Made by a program: the position numbers and the translations under genes. From Paenibacillus_T sp033239625 (lineage in GTDB: Bacteria > Bacillota > Bacilli > Paenibacillales > Paenibacillaceae): a stretch of DNA of 64,000 nt. Each line of letters starts with the position of its first letter. Positions within the stretch are counted from its first letter, which is position 1. Below the pieces are notes generated by a model. The model was not told the DNA's origin and ran no database searches. It worked only from the letters and a program-made list of their open reading frames with translations. Below are positions 44,673 through 53,839 of this stretch, in pieces. The DNA lies in the NCBI RefSeq assembly GCF_033239625.1, contig NZ_BTCK01000032.1, positions 10,762-74,761 of the forward strand. Reading direction: 5' to 3'.

Positions 44673-45026
44673 ATGCCACGGCTGAAAAAAGTTCTTGAAT
44701 CGCATAACAACAAGCTTCATGTGAAAAAGGACGATAACGTTATCGTTATCAGCGGTAAAGACAAAGGCAAAAAAGGTCGCGTAATCGCAGCATTCCCTCG
44801 CGAGAACCGCGTACTGGTCGAAGGCGTCAATATCGTGAAGAAGCACGCTCGTCCGTCCCAAGCGAATCCGCAAGGCGGCATCATCGAGCAAGAAGCTGCG
44901 ATTCACGTATCGAACGTTATGCACATTGATCCGAAAAGCGGTAAAGTAACGCGTATCGGTTACAAAGTGCTCGACAACGGCAAAAAAGTCCGGGTTGCTA
45001 AACGATCCGGCGAAGTGATCGACTAA
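44673..45026 (+). CDS. rplX: Ribosomal protein uL24
   Basis: 117 residues with a KOW motif (DNVIVISGKDKGKKGRVI), an assembly initiator of the 50S. GGAGGTG precedes the ATG. The 69-base spacer after rplN is GC-rich and has nothing recognisable. Confidence 0.97.
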   Translation: MPRLKKVLESHNNKLHVKKDDNVIVISGKDKGKKGRVIAAFPRENRVLVEGVNIVKKHARPSQANPQGGIIEQEAAIHVSNVMHIDPKSGKVTRIGYKVLDNGKKVRVAKRSGEVID

Positions 45027-45059
45027 TTGATCCGGAACGGAAAGGAGGTCCATTGAATC

Positions 45060-45602
45060 ATGGCAGCAAGAATGAAAGATCGTTACCTTAACGAAATTAC
45101 ACCTGCTCTGATGCAGAAGTTCAACTATACGACTGTAATGCAAGTACCTAAGATCGAGAAAGTTGTCATCAACATGGGTGTTGGTGAAGCTACTGCAAAC
45201 TCCAAAGTATTGGACGTTGCTGTTGCTGAATTGCAACTGATCGCTGGTCAAAAACCAGTAATCACGCGTGCAAAGAAATCGATCGCAGGCTTCAAGCTTC
45301 GTGAGAATATGCCAATCGGTGCGAAAGTAACGCTGCGCGGCGAGCGCATGTACTACTTCCTCGACAAGCTGTTCAACATCACGCTTCCACGTGTACGTGA
45401 CTTCCGCGGTGTCTCGACGAAAGCATTCGACGGACGCGGTAACTATACACTGGGCCTGAAAGAGCAAGTGATCTTCCCAGAGATCGAGTACGATAAAGTT
45501 GATAAAGTTCGCGGTATGGACATCGTCATTGTAACGACGGCCAAAACGGACGAAGAATCTCGTGAGCTGCTCACCCAACTGGGCATGCCGTTCACGAAGT
45601 AA
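45060..45602 (+). CDS. rplE: Ribosomal protein uL5
   Basis: 180 residues, binds 5S rRNA and contacts the P-site tRNA. LNEITPALMQKFNYTTVMQ and the RDFRGVSTKAFDGRGNYTLG block are diagnostic. AAAGGAGG lies 9 to 10 bases before the ATG. Confidence 0.98.
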   Translation: MAARMKDRYLNEITPALMQKFNYTTVMQVPKIEKVVINMGVGEATANSKVLDVAVAELQLIAGQKPVITRAKKSIAGFKLRENMPIGAKVTLRGERMYYFLDKLFNITLPRVRDFRGVSTKAFDGRGNYTLGLKEQVIFPEIEYDKVDKVRGMDIVIVTTAKTDEESRELLTQLGMPFTK

Positions 45603-45623
45603 TCCACGGGAGGTGTTTACCAA

Positions 45624-45809
45624 GTGGCAAAAACTTCGATGAAAGTGAAGCAGCAGCGCACTCCGAAGTTCAAAGTGCGTGCGTACACACGTTGCGAGCG
45701 CTGCGGTCGTCCGCATTCCGTATTGCAAAAGTTTAAAATTTGCCGGATTTGTTTCCGTGAGTTAGCATATAAAGGCCAGATTCCTGGCGTCAAAAAAGCA
45801 AGCTGGTAA
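45624..45809 (+). CDS. rpsZ: Ribosomal protein uS14, zinc-binding type Z
   Basis: 61 residues, the short form. C24, C27, C40 and C43 form a zinc ribbon. GTG start after GGGAGGTG. A zinc-free long S14 may exist elsewhere in the genome. Confidence 0.97.
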   Translation: MAKTSMKVKQQRTPKFKVRAYTRCERCGRPHSVLQKFKICRICFRELAYKGQIPGVKKASW

Positions 45810-45841
45810 TCAGTCTTAGTTCGGGAAGGAGGTTCACATAA

Positions 45842-46240
45842 ATGGTTATGTCTGATCCGATCGCAGATATGCTGACACGCATCCGCAACGCGAATGTCGT
45901 TCGTCACGAGACCGTGGAAATGCCTGCTTCGAAAGTGAAGAAGCAAATCGCTGAGATTTTGAAACGCGAGGGCTTCATCCGCGATGCAGAATATATCGAA
46001 GATAACAAACAAGGGATCATCCGTGTTTTCCTTAAATACGGAGCGAACAACGAGCGCGTAATCACGGGTCTGAAGCGCATTAGCAAACCAGGTCTTCGTG
46101 TTTACACGAAATCGAATGAAGTCCCTCGCGTACTGGGCGGTCTCGGAATTGCTATCATTTCCACGTCCAAAGGGATTATGACCGACAAAGAAGCTCGTCA
46201 ATCGAAAGCTGGCGGCGAAGTCGTCTGCTACGTGTGGTAA
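45842..46240 (+). CDS. rpsH: Ribosomal protein uS8
   Basis: 132 residues, a 16S central-domain organiser. SDPIADMLTRIRNANVVRHE start and GIAIISTSKGIMTDKEAR, GGEVVCYVW ending. AAGGAGG at 45826-45832 serves the ATG at 45842; ATG 45848 is an alternative. Confidence 0.98.
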   Translation: MVMSDPIADMLTRIRNANVVRHETVEMPASKVKKQIAEILKREGFIRDAEYIEDNKQGIIRVFLKYGANNERVITGLKRISKPGLRVYTKSNEVPRVLGGLGIAIISTSKGIMTDKEARQSKAGGEVVCYVW

Positions 46241-46269
46241 TAAATCGTCAACGATTGGAGGTGTAACAA

Positions 46270-46812
46270 ATGTCCCGTATTGGTCGCAAACCAATCGCTG
46301 TTCCAGCTGGTGTTAGCATCAGCCTGAACGACAGCGCCATTACTGTAAAAGGTCCTAAGGGCACACTTTCCCGTAATCTGCACAAAGATATGAAGATCAA
46401 TGTTGCTGAGAACGAGATCGTGGTTGAACGTCCTTCGGACAACAAACTTCACCGCTCCCTGCACGGAACGACGCGCAGCGTCATTTCCAACATGGTAAGC
46501 GGCGTAACAGAAGGTTACGCGAAAACACTTGAACTCGTCGGCGTAGGTTACCGTGCTAACAAGAGCGGCGATAAAATCGTTCTTAGCGTAGGTTACTCCC
46601 ACCCGGTTGAGATCGCTCCGGACAACGGCATTGAATTCGAACTGCCATCGCAAACGAAAATCATCGTTCGTGGCATCGATAAAGAGCTCGTTGGTGAAAC
46701 GGCAGCTAAAATTCGTTCCGTACGTGAACCTGAGCCATACAAAGGTAAAGGTATTAAGTACGAAGGCGAACGTATCCTCCGTAAAGAGGGTAAAGTCGGT
46801 AAGAAGAAATAA
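46270..46812 (+). CDS. rplF: Ribosomal protein uL6
   Basis: 180 residues with the duplicated L6 fold near the factor-binding site. MSRIGRKPIAVPAGV and EPEPYKGKGIKYEGERILRK are typical. TGGAGGTG precedes the ATG. Confidence 0.98.
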   Translation: MSRIGRKPIAVPAGVSISLNDSAITVKGPKGTLSRNLHKDMKINVAENEIVVERPSDNKLHRSLHGTTRSVISNMVSGVTEGYAKTLELVGVGYRANKSGDKIVLSVGYSHPVEIAPDNGIEFELPSQTKIIVRGIDKELVGETAAKIRSVREPEPYKGKGIKYEGERILRKEGKVGKKK

Positions 46813-46875
46813 GTCGCTTAACAGTCGGCTTATCCCGATAGCTTCATAAGGCAAACGGAAAGGAGTGTACTCCGA

Positions 46876-47244
46876 ATGATTACGAAGGGCGATAAAAACA
46901 AAGCTCGTTTGAAACGTCACCTGCGTGTTCGTAAGAAAATTAACGGTACGATTGCACGTCCGCGTCTGTCGGTATTCCGTTCTTCCAAACATATGTACGC
47001 GCAATTGATCGACGATGTTAACGGCGTAACGATCGCAGCAGCTTCCACGATGGACAAAGAGCTGGCTGAATCGGTTGGCAACGGCGGTAACGTTGAAGCG
47101 GCTAAGAAAGTCGGCGAATTGATCGCAGCTCGCGCTAAAGCGAAAGGCGTATCTGAAGTCGTTTTCGATCGCGGCGGTTACCTGTACCACGGACGTATTC
47201 AAGCACTGGCTGATGCAGCTCGCGAAGCAGGGCTCGAATTCTAA
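46876..47244 (+). CDS. rplR: Ribosomal protein uL18
   Basis: 122 residues, carries 5S rRNA with L5. KARLKRHLRVRKKINGT and the ending FDRGGYLYHGRIQALADAAR are diagnostic. GGAAAGGAG before the ATG. Confidence 0.98.
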   Translation: MITKGDKNKARLKRHLRVRKKINGTIARPRLSVFRSSKHMYAQLIDDVNGVTIAAASTMDKELAESVGNGGNVEAAKKVGELIAARAKAKGVSEVVFDRGGYLYHGRIQALADAAREAGLEF

Positions 47245-47275
47245 TTCAAAATTTTTAACAAGGAGGTAAAACGAC

Positions 47276-47773
47276 TTGCGTGTAGATCCGAATACGTTAG
47301 AACTGACAGAGAAGGTTGTTCACATCAACCGTGTATCCAAAGTAGTTAAAGGCGGACGTCGGTTCAGCTTCAGCGCTCTGGTTGTTGTCGGCGACGGCAA
47401 AGGCTATGTAGGCGCTGGTATCGGTAAAGCTGCCGAAGTTCCAGATGCAATTCGCAAAGGCATTGAAGACGCGAAGAAGAATCTGGTTCACGTTCCTCTC
47501 GTGGGAACAACGATCCCGCATCAAGTAATCGGTCACTTCGGTGCTGGCGAAGTATTACTTAAGCCTGCTTCCCAAGGTACCGGTGTTATCGCAGGCGGCC
47601 CAGTTCGTGCAGTACTCGAACTGGCAGGCGTTGGCGATATTCTGACGAAATCGCTTGGTTCCTCAAACTCCATGAACATGGTTAACGCAACGATTGAAGG
47701 CCTTTCGCGCCTGAAACGTGCGGAGGACGTGGCGAAGCTTCGCGGTAAAACCGTACAAGAGCTTCTGGGTTAA
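47276..47773 (+). CDS. rpsE: Ribosomal protein uS5
   Basis: 165 residues, a fidelity protein. VVKGGRRFSFSALVVVGDGKG and GTTIPHQVIGHFGAGEVLLKPA are intact. The start is TTG at 47276 after AAGGAGG; it gives an N-terminus RVDPNTLELTEKVV aligned with the Bacillus protein. Confidence 0.97.
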   Translation: MRVDPNTLELTEKVVHINRVSKVVKGGRRFSFSALVVVGDGKGYVGAGIGKAAEVPDAIRKGIEDAKKNLVHVPLVGTTIPHQVIGHFGAGEVLLKPASQGTGVIAGGPVRAVLELAGVGDILTKSLGSSNSMNMVNATIEGLSRLKRAEDVAKLRGKTVQELLG

Positions 47774-47786
47774 GGAGGAAAACAAG

Positions 47787-47966
47787 ATGGCGAAATTACA
47801 AGTTACGCTTGTTCGCAGTCTGATCGGTCGCAACGAAAAGCAACGTGCTACGGTACAATCGTTTGGTCTGCGCAAGCTTCACCAATCTGTTGTCCTGAAC
47901 GACACTCCGGCGATTCGTGGCATGGTTAACGCTGTTAACCACCTGGTCAAAGTCGAAGAAGTTTAA
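47787..47966 (+). CDS. rpmD: Ribosomal protein uL30
   Basis: 59 residues. KLQVTLVRSLIGRNEKQRAT and the GLRKLHQSVVLNDTPAIRGM block define it. AAGGAGG before ATG 47787; the frame's earlier start lies inside rpsE. Confidence 0.97.
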   Translation: MAKLQVTLVRSLIGRNEKQRATVQSFGLRKLHQSVVLNDTPAIRGMVNAVNHLVKVEEV

Positions 47967-48016
47967 ACAATACGAGCATTTGTCAAGGCAAACCAATTAA
48001 GGAGGTGCTACGAACG

Positions 48017-48457
48017 ATGAAATTGCATGAGCTCCAACCTGCAGAAGGTTCCCGTAAAGAGCGCAAGCGCGTCGGTCGCGGTATCGGTTCCGGTAACGGC
48101 AAAACGGCTGCTCGGGGTCATAAAGGTCAGAACGCTCGCTCCGGCGGTGGCGTTCGTCCTGGCTTTGAGGGCGGTCAAAATCCATTGTACCGTCGTCTTC
48201 CGAAACGCGGCTTCAACAACCCATTCCGTAAGGAGTTCGCGGTTGTTAACATTGAAGAATTGAACAGCTTTGCAGCAGGAACAGAAGTTACTCCTGAAGT
48301 ACTTCTGGAGAAAGGAATCGTCAAAAACCCACAGAGCGGCATCAAGATCCTGGGTAATGGCGAAATCACAGTTCAACTGACTGTTAAAGCGAACAAATTC
48401 TCTCAATCTGCGGTAGAGAAAATCCAGGCTGCCGGCGGTAAAACCGAGGTGATCTAA
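48017..48457 (+). CDS. rplO: Ribosomal protein uL15
   Basis: 146 residues, a late 50S assembly protein. MKLHELQPAEGSRKERKRVG and KGQNARSGGGVRPGFEGGQ are diagnostic. ATG 48017 follows AAGGAGGTG. It overlaps secY by one base (TAATG). Confidence 0.98.
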   Translation: MKLHELQPAEGSRKERKRVGRGIGSGNGKTAARGHKGQNARSGGGVRPGFEGGQNPLYRRLPKRGFNNPFRKEFAVVNIEELNSFAAGTEVTPEVLLEKGIVKNPQSGIKILGNGEITVQLTVKANKFSQSAVEKIQAAGGKTEVI

Positions 48458-49755
48458 TGTTCAAGACGGTGTCCAACATTTGGAGAGTGGAAGACCTTCG
48501 CAAGAAGATCCTGTTTACGCTTTTCATCTTGCTTGTTTACCGAATCGGTTCGTTTATCCCGGTTCCGAATATTAACACAGACGTATTCAAACAAGTCGAT
48601 AACGGGGCTGACCTGTTCGGCTTGTTGAATACCTTCTCGGGTGGCGCCTTGTTCCACTTCTCGATCTTCGCGATCGGGATTATGCCATACATCACTTCTT
48701 CTATCATCGTACAGTTGCTGTCGATGGACGTTATTCCGAAGTTCACGGAATGGGCGAAGGAAGGCGAGAATGGTAAACGCAAACTGGCGCAAATCACTCG
48801 TTACGGCACGATCATTCTTGGTTTAGTCCAAGGTTTTGGTACGGCTGTAGGCTTCAACCGTAGATACGCTTACGAGATGGTCATTGATCCTAAGTTTACG
48901 ACTTATGCAATGATCGCGATCATCCTGACTGCCGGTACGGCATTCTTGATGTGGCTCGGCGAGCAAATTACGGAACGCGGTATCGGCAACGGTATCTCGG
49001 TTCTGATCTTTGCGGGTATTATCGCAGCAATGCCTGGTCATATTCGCGAAGTATATGCAACGGAATTCGAGAACCCTGGCGACATGCTCTTCTGGAACAT
49101 CCTGAAGGTGATTCTCATCGTAGTTGTCGCAATCGCGGTAATTGTTGGTGTCATCTTCGTTCAACAAGGTATCCGTAAGATCCCGGTACAATATGCTAAA
49201 CGTGTAGTTGGCCGTAAGATGTACGGTGGTCAGTCGACTCACATTCCGCTGAAGGTAAACGGCGCAGGCGTTATTCCGGTTATCTTCGCAATCTCGCTGC
49301 TCATGTTCCCGATTACGATCGCACAGTTCTGGGCAAACAAAGATTGGGCGCAATGGATAATTCAGAACTTGTACTATGACAAACCGCTTGGTATGCTGTT
49401 GTACGTGCTTCTGATTGTCGGCTTTACCTTCTTCTATACCTTCGTTCAGATCAACCCGGTTCAAATGGCAGATCAGATGAAGAAGAACGGTGGTTACATC
49501 CCAGGCATCCGTCCTGGTAAGCCAACGTCGTCGTACATTACGCGCGTTATGACTCGTCTTACGCTTGCGGGTGCGGTATTCTTGTCGCTCATCTCGTTGC
49601 TTCCAGTAGCATTTGGTGCAGCTGCTGATCTTCCGCAGTCGGTTCGACTCGGTGGTACTTCGCTCCTGATCGTTATCGGTGTCGCACTCGACACGATGAA
49701 ACAGATCGAGAGCCAGCTCATCAAGCGTCACTACAAAGGGTTTATCAATAAATAA
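48457..49755 (+). CDS. secY: Protein translocase channel subunit SecY
   Basis: 432 residues with ten membrane helices. FSIFAIGIMPYITSSIIVQLL near helix 2, ERGIGNGISVLIFAGI, and the cytosolic loop before GVIPVIFAIS are typical. It forms the Sec channel with SecE (18.8 kb) and SecG. Coupled to rplO by TAATG, with CCGAGGTG upstream. Confidence 0.98.
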   Translation: MFKTVSNIWRVEDLRKKILFTLFILLVYRIGSFIPVPNINTDVFKQVDNGADLFGLLNTFSGGALFHFSIFAIGIMPYITSSIIVQLLSMDVIPKFTEWAKEGENGKRKLAQITRYGTIILGLVQGFGTAVGFNRRYAYEMVIDPKFTTYAMIAIILTAGTAFLMWLGEQITERGIGNGISVLIFAGIIAAMPGHIREVYATEFENPGDMLFWNILKVILIVVVAIAVIVGVIFVQQGIRKIPVQYAKRVVGRKMYGGQSTHIPLKVNGAGVIPVIFAISLLMFPITIAQFWANKDWAQWIIQNLYYDKPLGMLLYVLLIVGFTFFYTFVQINPVQMADQMKKNGGYIPGIRPGKPTSSYITRVMTRLTLAGAVFLSLISLLPVAFGAAADLPQSVRLGGTSLLIVIGVALDTMKQIESQLIKRHYKGFINK

Positions 49756-49840
49756 GGATAGGTTCATATCGGGGTCCTGGCATGCTGATCGTGTGTCGGA
49801 ACCCGAACGGGCCTATTGTGCTTAAAGCGAGGAACACGGA

Positions 49841-50491
49841 ATGAACATTTTATTCATGGGACCTCCAGGAGCCGGCAAGGGGACGCAAGCTGAACGCATT
49901 GTCGATCAGTTCGCGGTACCACACATTTCTACCGGTGATGCTTTTCGCCTTGCTATGAAGCAAGGTACACCAATGGGTCTGAAAGCAAAAGAGTATGTTG
50001 ATCAAGGCTTGCTAGTACCGGATGAGATTACGAACGGAATCGTTCGGGACCGCCTGCTGCTCGATGACTGCTCGAAAGGTTTTCTACTTGATGGTTTCCC
50101 GCGTACGCTGCAACAAGCCGAAGCGCTTGACGGCATGCTCGCGGACATGGGCCGCTCGCTCGATCACGTCATTAACTTGAAGGTTGATCGCGGATTGCTG
50201 CTTGCTCGTTTAACGGGCCGCCGCATCTGCAAATCTTGCGGATCCACTTATCACGTCTTGAATAACCCGCCGAAACAAGAAGGCATCTGCGATAAATGCG
50301 GAGGCGAGTTGTACCAGCGTTCGGACGATAACGAAGAAAGTGTCGGTACGCGTCTGGATCAGTACATCTCGAAAACAGCACCATTGCTTTCGTACTACGA
50401 AGGTAAGTCGCTGCTTCGTGAAGTCGACGGGGAACAGGATATTGATGTTGTAACTGCTGAGATCGTTTCCGTTCTGCGGGGTTCAAACTAA
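49841..50491 (+). CDS. adk: Adenylate kinase, zinc-lid type
   Basis: 216 residues. P-loop GPPGAGKGTQA near residue 7, FLLDGFPRTLQQAEAL, and a zinc-bound lid with C130, C133, C150 and C153. It balances ATP, ADP and AMP. The TAA overlaps map by one base. AGCGAGGA before the ATG. Confidence 0.98.
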   Translation: MNILFMGPPGAGKGTQAERIVDQFAVPHISTGDAFRLAMKQGTPMGLKAKEYVDQGLLVPDEITNGIVRDRLLLDDCSKGFLLDGFPRTLQQAEALDGMLADMGRSLDHVINLKVDRGLLLARLTGRRICKSCGSTYHVLNNPPKQEGICDKCGGELYQRSDDNEESVGTRLDQYISKTAPLLSYYEGKSLLREVDGEQDIDVVTAEIVSVLRGSN

Positions 50492-51255
50492 TGATTGTTT
50501 GCAAGTCGGAAGCAGAGCTCCGTTTGATGCGGGAAGCAGGGCGGATTGTTGCTGATACTCATCGGCTGCTTAAACAATCGATACGGCCCGGCATTACGAC
50601 TAGCGAACTGGATCATATCGCCGAGACGTATATTCGAAGTCAGGGCGCCGTTCCATCTTTTAAAGGTTACAATCAATTTCCTGCCAGCATATGCACTTCT
50701 GTCAACGATCAGTTGGTGCATGGTATTCCGAATTCTAATCAGAAGCTGGCTGAAGGTGATATCATTAGCATTGATATCGGTGCGCAGTATCAGGGGTATC
50801 ACGGCGACTCCGCTTGGACGTATGGCGTTGGTACAATCTCTGCAGAAGCGCAGCGGTTACTCGATGTGACGGAACAATCCCTTTACGCTGGACTTGAACT
50901 GATTAAACCGGATGTTCGACTCTTCACGATATCGCATGCCGTTCAGAAGGTTGTTGAGAATGCGGGATTATCGGTTGTTCGTGAGTATGTCGGTCATGGA
51001 ATCGGCACGAAGCTTCATGAAGAACCGCAAATTCCGAACTACGGGATTCCAGATCGGGGACCACGGCTTAAGCCGGGTATGGTTCTCTGCATCGAGCCCA
51101 TGGTCAACATTGGAGAGCGTTATGTACGTACGCTTGAAGACAACTGGACGGTCGTCACGGTCGACGGCTCGTGGTGTGCGCATTTCGAGCATACAGTCGC
51201 CGTAACTGAAGATGGTTATGAGATACTAACCAAATCGGATGCTGAGGCGGGTTGA
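50491..51255 (+). CDS. map: Methionine aminopeptidase, type I
   Basis: 254 residues. Pita-bread fold: PSFKGYNQFPASICTSVNDQ (substrate His in the following VHGIP), the metal site YHGDSAWTYGVG, GHGIGTKLHEEP, and the late glutamates of CIEPMVNIG and FEHTVAVTEDG. It removes initiator methionine. Starts within the adk stop codon. Confidence 0.97.
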   Translation: MIVCKSEAELRLMREAGRIVADTHRLLKQSIRPGITTSELDHIAETYIRSQGAVPSFKGYNQFPASICTSVNDQLVHGIPNSNQKLAEGDIISIDIGAQYQGYHGDSAWTYGVGTISAEAQRLLDVTEQSLYAGLELIKPDVRLFTISHAVQKVVENAGLSVVREYVGHGIGTKLHEEPQIPNYGIPDRGPRLKPGMVLCIEPMVNIGERYVRTLEDNWTVVTVDGSWCAHFEHTVAVTEDGYEILTKSDAEAG

Positions 51256-51542
51256 TGCACGTGGATGTAGCACCGCAGATCGGTCAAATCGCATTCGTGC
51301 TTCGCGGCAAGGATGAGGGCGGTTATGCGGTTGTCATCGGCATCGTCGATGAACGTTTCGTTCTTATCGCTGACGGTGATAAGAAACGATTCGATCGGCC
51401 GAAGAAGAAGAACATTGCGCACCTTGAGTTACAGTCGGTCATCAACACCGAAGTTGTCAACAGCATGAATGAGACCGGCCGGGTGACGAATGCCAAGCTG
51501 CGCTACGCGATTCAGAAGTTCGTGCAAGCGAAAGGAGAATGA
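51255..51542 (+). CDS. KOW-domain RNA-binding protein (L14e-like)
   Basis: 95 residues. IGQIAFVLRGKDEGGYAVVIG is a KOW-type motif, and PKKKNIAHLELQS follows. Similar small proteins occur between map and infA in Bacillus (YbzG) and are described as L14e-like; the role is not established. ATG 51255 overlaps the map stop by one base. Confidence 0.85.
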   Translation: MHVDVAPQIGQIAFVLRGKDEGGYAVVIGIVDERFVLIADGDKKRFDRPKKKNIAHLELQSVINTEVVNSMNETGRVTNAKLRYAIQKFVQAKGE

Positions 51543-51544
51543 CG

Positions 51545-51760
51545 GTGGCCAAGGAAGACGTCATTGAGGTCGAAGGTACGGTAATTGAACCGCTACCTAA
51601 CGCAATGTTTAAGGTTGAGCTTGAGAACGGGCATCAAATCTTAGCTCACGTATCTGGCAAGCTGCGTATGCACTTTATCCGGATCTTGACCGGTGATAAA
51701 GTTGTTATCCAGTTATCGCCTTATGATTTATCAAGGGGACGCATTACCTATCGGAAGTAA
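51545..51760 (+). CDS. infA: Translation initiation factor IF-1
   Basis: 71 residues, an OB fold that blocks the A site during initiation. EDVIEVEGTVIEPLPNAMFK and SPYDLSRGRITYR are diagnostic. GTG 51545 is chosen since AAAGGAGA lies 7 bases before it; ATG 51539 would be too close. Confidence 0.96.
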   Translation: MAKEDVIEVEGTVIEPLPNAMFKVELENGHQILAHVSGKLRMHFIRILTGDKVVIQLSPYDLSRGRITYRK

Positions 51761-51801
51761 GCCTTTCGGGCTTGCGCCGAAGGATTCGGGAGGTAATCAC
51801 A

Positions 51802-51915
51802 ATGAAGGTCAGACCTTCGGTTAAGCCAATTTGCGAGAAATGCAAAGTCATTCGCCGCAAAGGCAACGTTATGGTGATTTGTGAAAATCCTAAACACAAA
51901 CAAAAACAAGGCTAG
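51802..51915 (+). CDS. rpmJ: Ribosomal protein bL36, zinc type
   Basis: 37 residues, below the size of most gene calls. MKVRPSVKPICEKCKVIRRK, with zinc ligands C11, C14, C27 and H32. GGGAGGT precedes the ATG. Confidence 0.96.
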   Translation: MKVRPSVKPICEKCKVIRRKGNVMVICENPKHKQKQG

Positions 51916-51937
51916 ATAAAGGAGGGAACCAAGACAT

Positions 51938-52306
51938 ATGGCACGTATTGCTGGTGTAGACTTGCCACGTGACAAACGCGTTGAAATCGCGCTGCAATAT
52001 ATCTTCGGTATCGGTCAAACGACTGCTAAGAAGATTCTTGCAACGACGGGCGTTAGCGCTCAAACGCGTGTTCGTGATCTGACGGAAGATGAAGTTAGCA
52101 AACTTCGCGAAACGATCGACAAGTCGGTTAAAGTAGAAGGCGATCTTCGTCGTGAGATCTCGCTTAACATTAAGCGTCTCATCGAAATCGGCTGCTACCG
52201 TGGTGTTCGTCACCGTCGTGGACTGCCTGTTCGTGGTCAACGTACGAAAACGAATGCTCGCACGCGTAAAGGTCCTCGTCGGACTGTAGCTAACAAGAAG
52301 AAATAA
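51938..52306 (+). CDS. rpsM: Ribosomal protein uS13
   Basis: 122 residues, bridges the 30S head to 50S. MARIAGVDLPRDKRVEIAL and GLPVRGQRTKTNARTRKGP are diagnostic. AAGGAGGG before the ATG. Confidence 0.98.
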   Translation: MARIAGVDLPRDKRVEIALQYIFGIGQTTAKKILATTGVSAQTRVRDLTEDEVSKLRETIDKSVKVEGDLRREISLNIKRLIEIGCYRGVRHRRGLPVRGQRTKTNARTRKGPRRTVANKKK

Positions 52307-52325
52307 GAAGGGAGGATAACACACA

Positions 52326-52721
52326 ATGGCTAAACCTAAAAAAGTCGTACGTACGAAACGTCGTGACCGTAAAAATATCGACTCCGGCGTAGCGCACATC
52401 CGTTCGACGTTCAACAACACGATCGTTACGATCACGGATCCGCACGGCAATGCAATCTCTTGGGCAAGCTCCGGTAACCTTGGTTTCAAGGGCTCCCGTA
52501 AGAGCACGCCATTCGCAGCTCAAATGGCTGCTGAAACAGCTGCTAAAGCTGCAATGGAGCATGGCATGAAAGTCGTAGAGGTTATGGTTAAAGGACCAGG
52601 TGCTGGCCGCGAAGCGGCAATCCGTTCCCTGCAAGCAGCAGGTCTTGAAGTTAACCTGATCAAAGACGTAACGCCGGTTCCACACAACGGCTGCCGTCCA
52701 CCGAAACGTCGCCGCGTATAA
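52326..52721 (+). CDS. rpsK: Ribosomal protein uS11
   Basis: 131 residues, platform protein. NNTIVTITDPHGNAISWASS and VTPVPHNGCRPPKRRRV at the end are diagnostic. GGGAGG before the ATG. A 127-base spacer with no clear promoter leads to rpoA. Confidence 0.98.
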   Translation: MAKPKKVVRTKRRDRKNIDSGVAHIRSTFNNTIVTITDPHGNAISWASSGNLGFKGSRKSTPFAAQMAAETAAKAAMEHGMKVVEVMVKGPGAGREAAIRSLQAAGLEVNLIKDVTPVPHNGCRPPKRRRV

Positions 52722-52848
52722 TTCAGTCTTTTACGTGGTATCAAATTACAGCAACTTGTGAATAATGGTTGTGAAGGTTTGGCATACTACATGATTCGAC
52801 TGAACACGTACGGTGAACGGAGCGACGTTTTGAAGGAGGGTACTACTA

Positions 52849-53793
52849 GTGATTGAGATCGAAAAGCCGAAAATCGAAACCGTAGAGCTCAATGATAATG
52901 GCACATATGGACGTTTTGTAGTTGAACCACTGGAGCGCGGATATGGTACGACGCTGGGGAATTCGCTTCGTCGGATTCTGCTGTCGTCGCTGCCTGGCGC
53001 AGCTGTGACTTCTGTACAAATCGACGGTGTACTTCATGAATTTTCTACGGTTCCCGGTGTGATTGAGGACGTTACCGAAATCATACTGAACCTGAAAGGC
53101 CTGTCGCTCAAAATCCACTCCGACGAAGAGAAGGTGCTGGAGATTGATGCAGAGGGCGAAGGGAACGTAACGGCGGGCGACATTCGAGCGGACAGCGATG
53201 TCGAGATTTTGAATCCTGATCTTCATATCGCGACCTTAGCCTCCGGTGCACGGCTCCATATGCGGGTATTCGCCAATCGTGGACGCGGGTACGTACCTGC
53301 GGATCGGAATAAGAAAGAAGATCAACCGATCGGCGTAATTCCTATTGATTCGATCTACACGCCCATTACCCGTGTCAATTACAGCGTAGAAAATACTCGT
53401 GTCGGCCAAGTTACCAACTATGACAAGCTCACCTTAGAAGTTTGGACTGATGGAAGTATTCGACCGGAAGAGGCTGTTAGCCTCGGCGCTAAAATTTTGA
53501 CCGAGCATTTGGACTTGTTCGTCGGATTGACCGATGAAGCCAAAGACGCGGAAATTATGGTCGAGAAAGAAGAAGATAAGAAAGAGAAAGTACTCGAGAT
53601 GACGATCGAGGAACTGGATCTTTCCGTTCGTTCTTACAACTGCTTGAAACGTGCAGGCATCAACACTGTTCAAGAGCTGATCACGAAAACCGAAGAAGAT
53701 ATGATGAAGGTGCGCAACCTCGGACGCAAATCTTTGGAGGAAGTACAAGAGAAGCTAGAGGAACTTGGTTTGGGCCTCCGCATGGAAGAATAG
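52849..53793 (+). CDS. rpoA: RNA polymerase alpha subunit
   Basis: 314 residues. The N-terminal dimer domain has VEPLERGYGTTLGNSLRRI, and the C-terminal domain has SVRSYNCLKRAGINTVQEL with a helix-hairpin-helix. An acidic linker (EKEEDKKEKV) lies between. The start is GTG at 52849 after AAGGAGGG. It assembles the enzyme with beta and beta'. Confidence 0.98.
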   Translation: MIEIEKPKIETVELNDNGTYGRFVVEPLERGYGTTLGNSLRRILLSSLPGAAVTSVQIDGVLHEFSTVPGVIEDVTEIILNLKGLSLKIHSDEEKVLEIDAEGEGNVTAGDIRADSDVEILNPDLHIATLASGARLHMRVFANRGRGYVPADRNKKEDQPIGVIPIDSIYTPITRVNYSVENTRVGQVTNYDKLTLEVWTDGSIRPEEAVSLGAKILTEHLDLFVGLTDEAKDAEIMVEKEEDKKEKVLEMTIEELDLSVRSYNCLKRAGINTVQELITKTEEDMMKVRNLGRKSLEEVQEKLEELGLGLRMEE

Positions 53794-53839
53794 ATAGCAG
53801 CAGCATGTAATTGCAATCTTGCAGAAGGAGGAGAAATCG

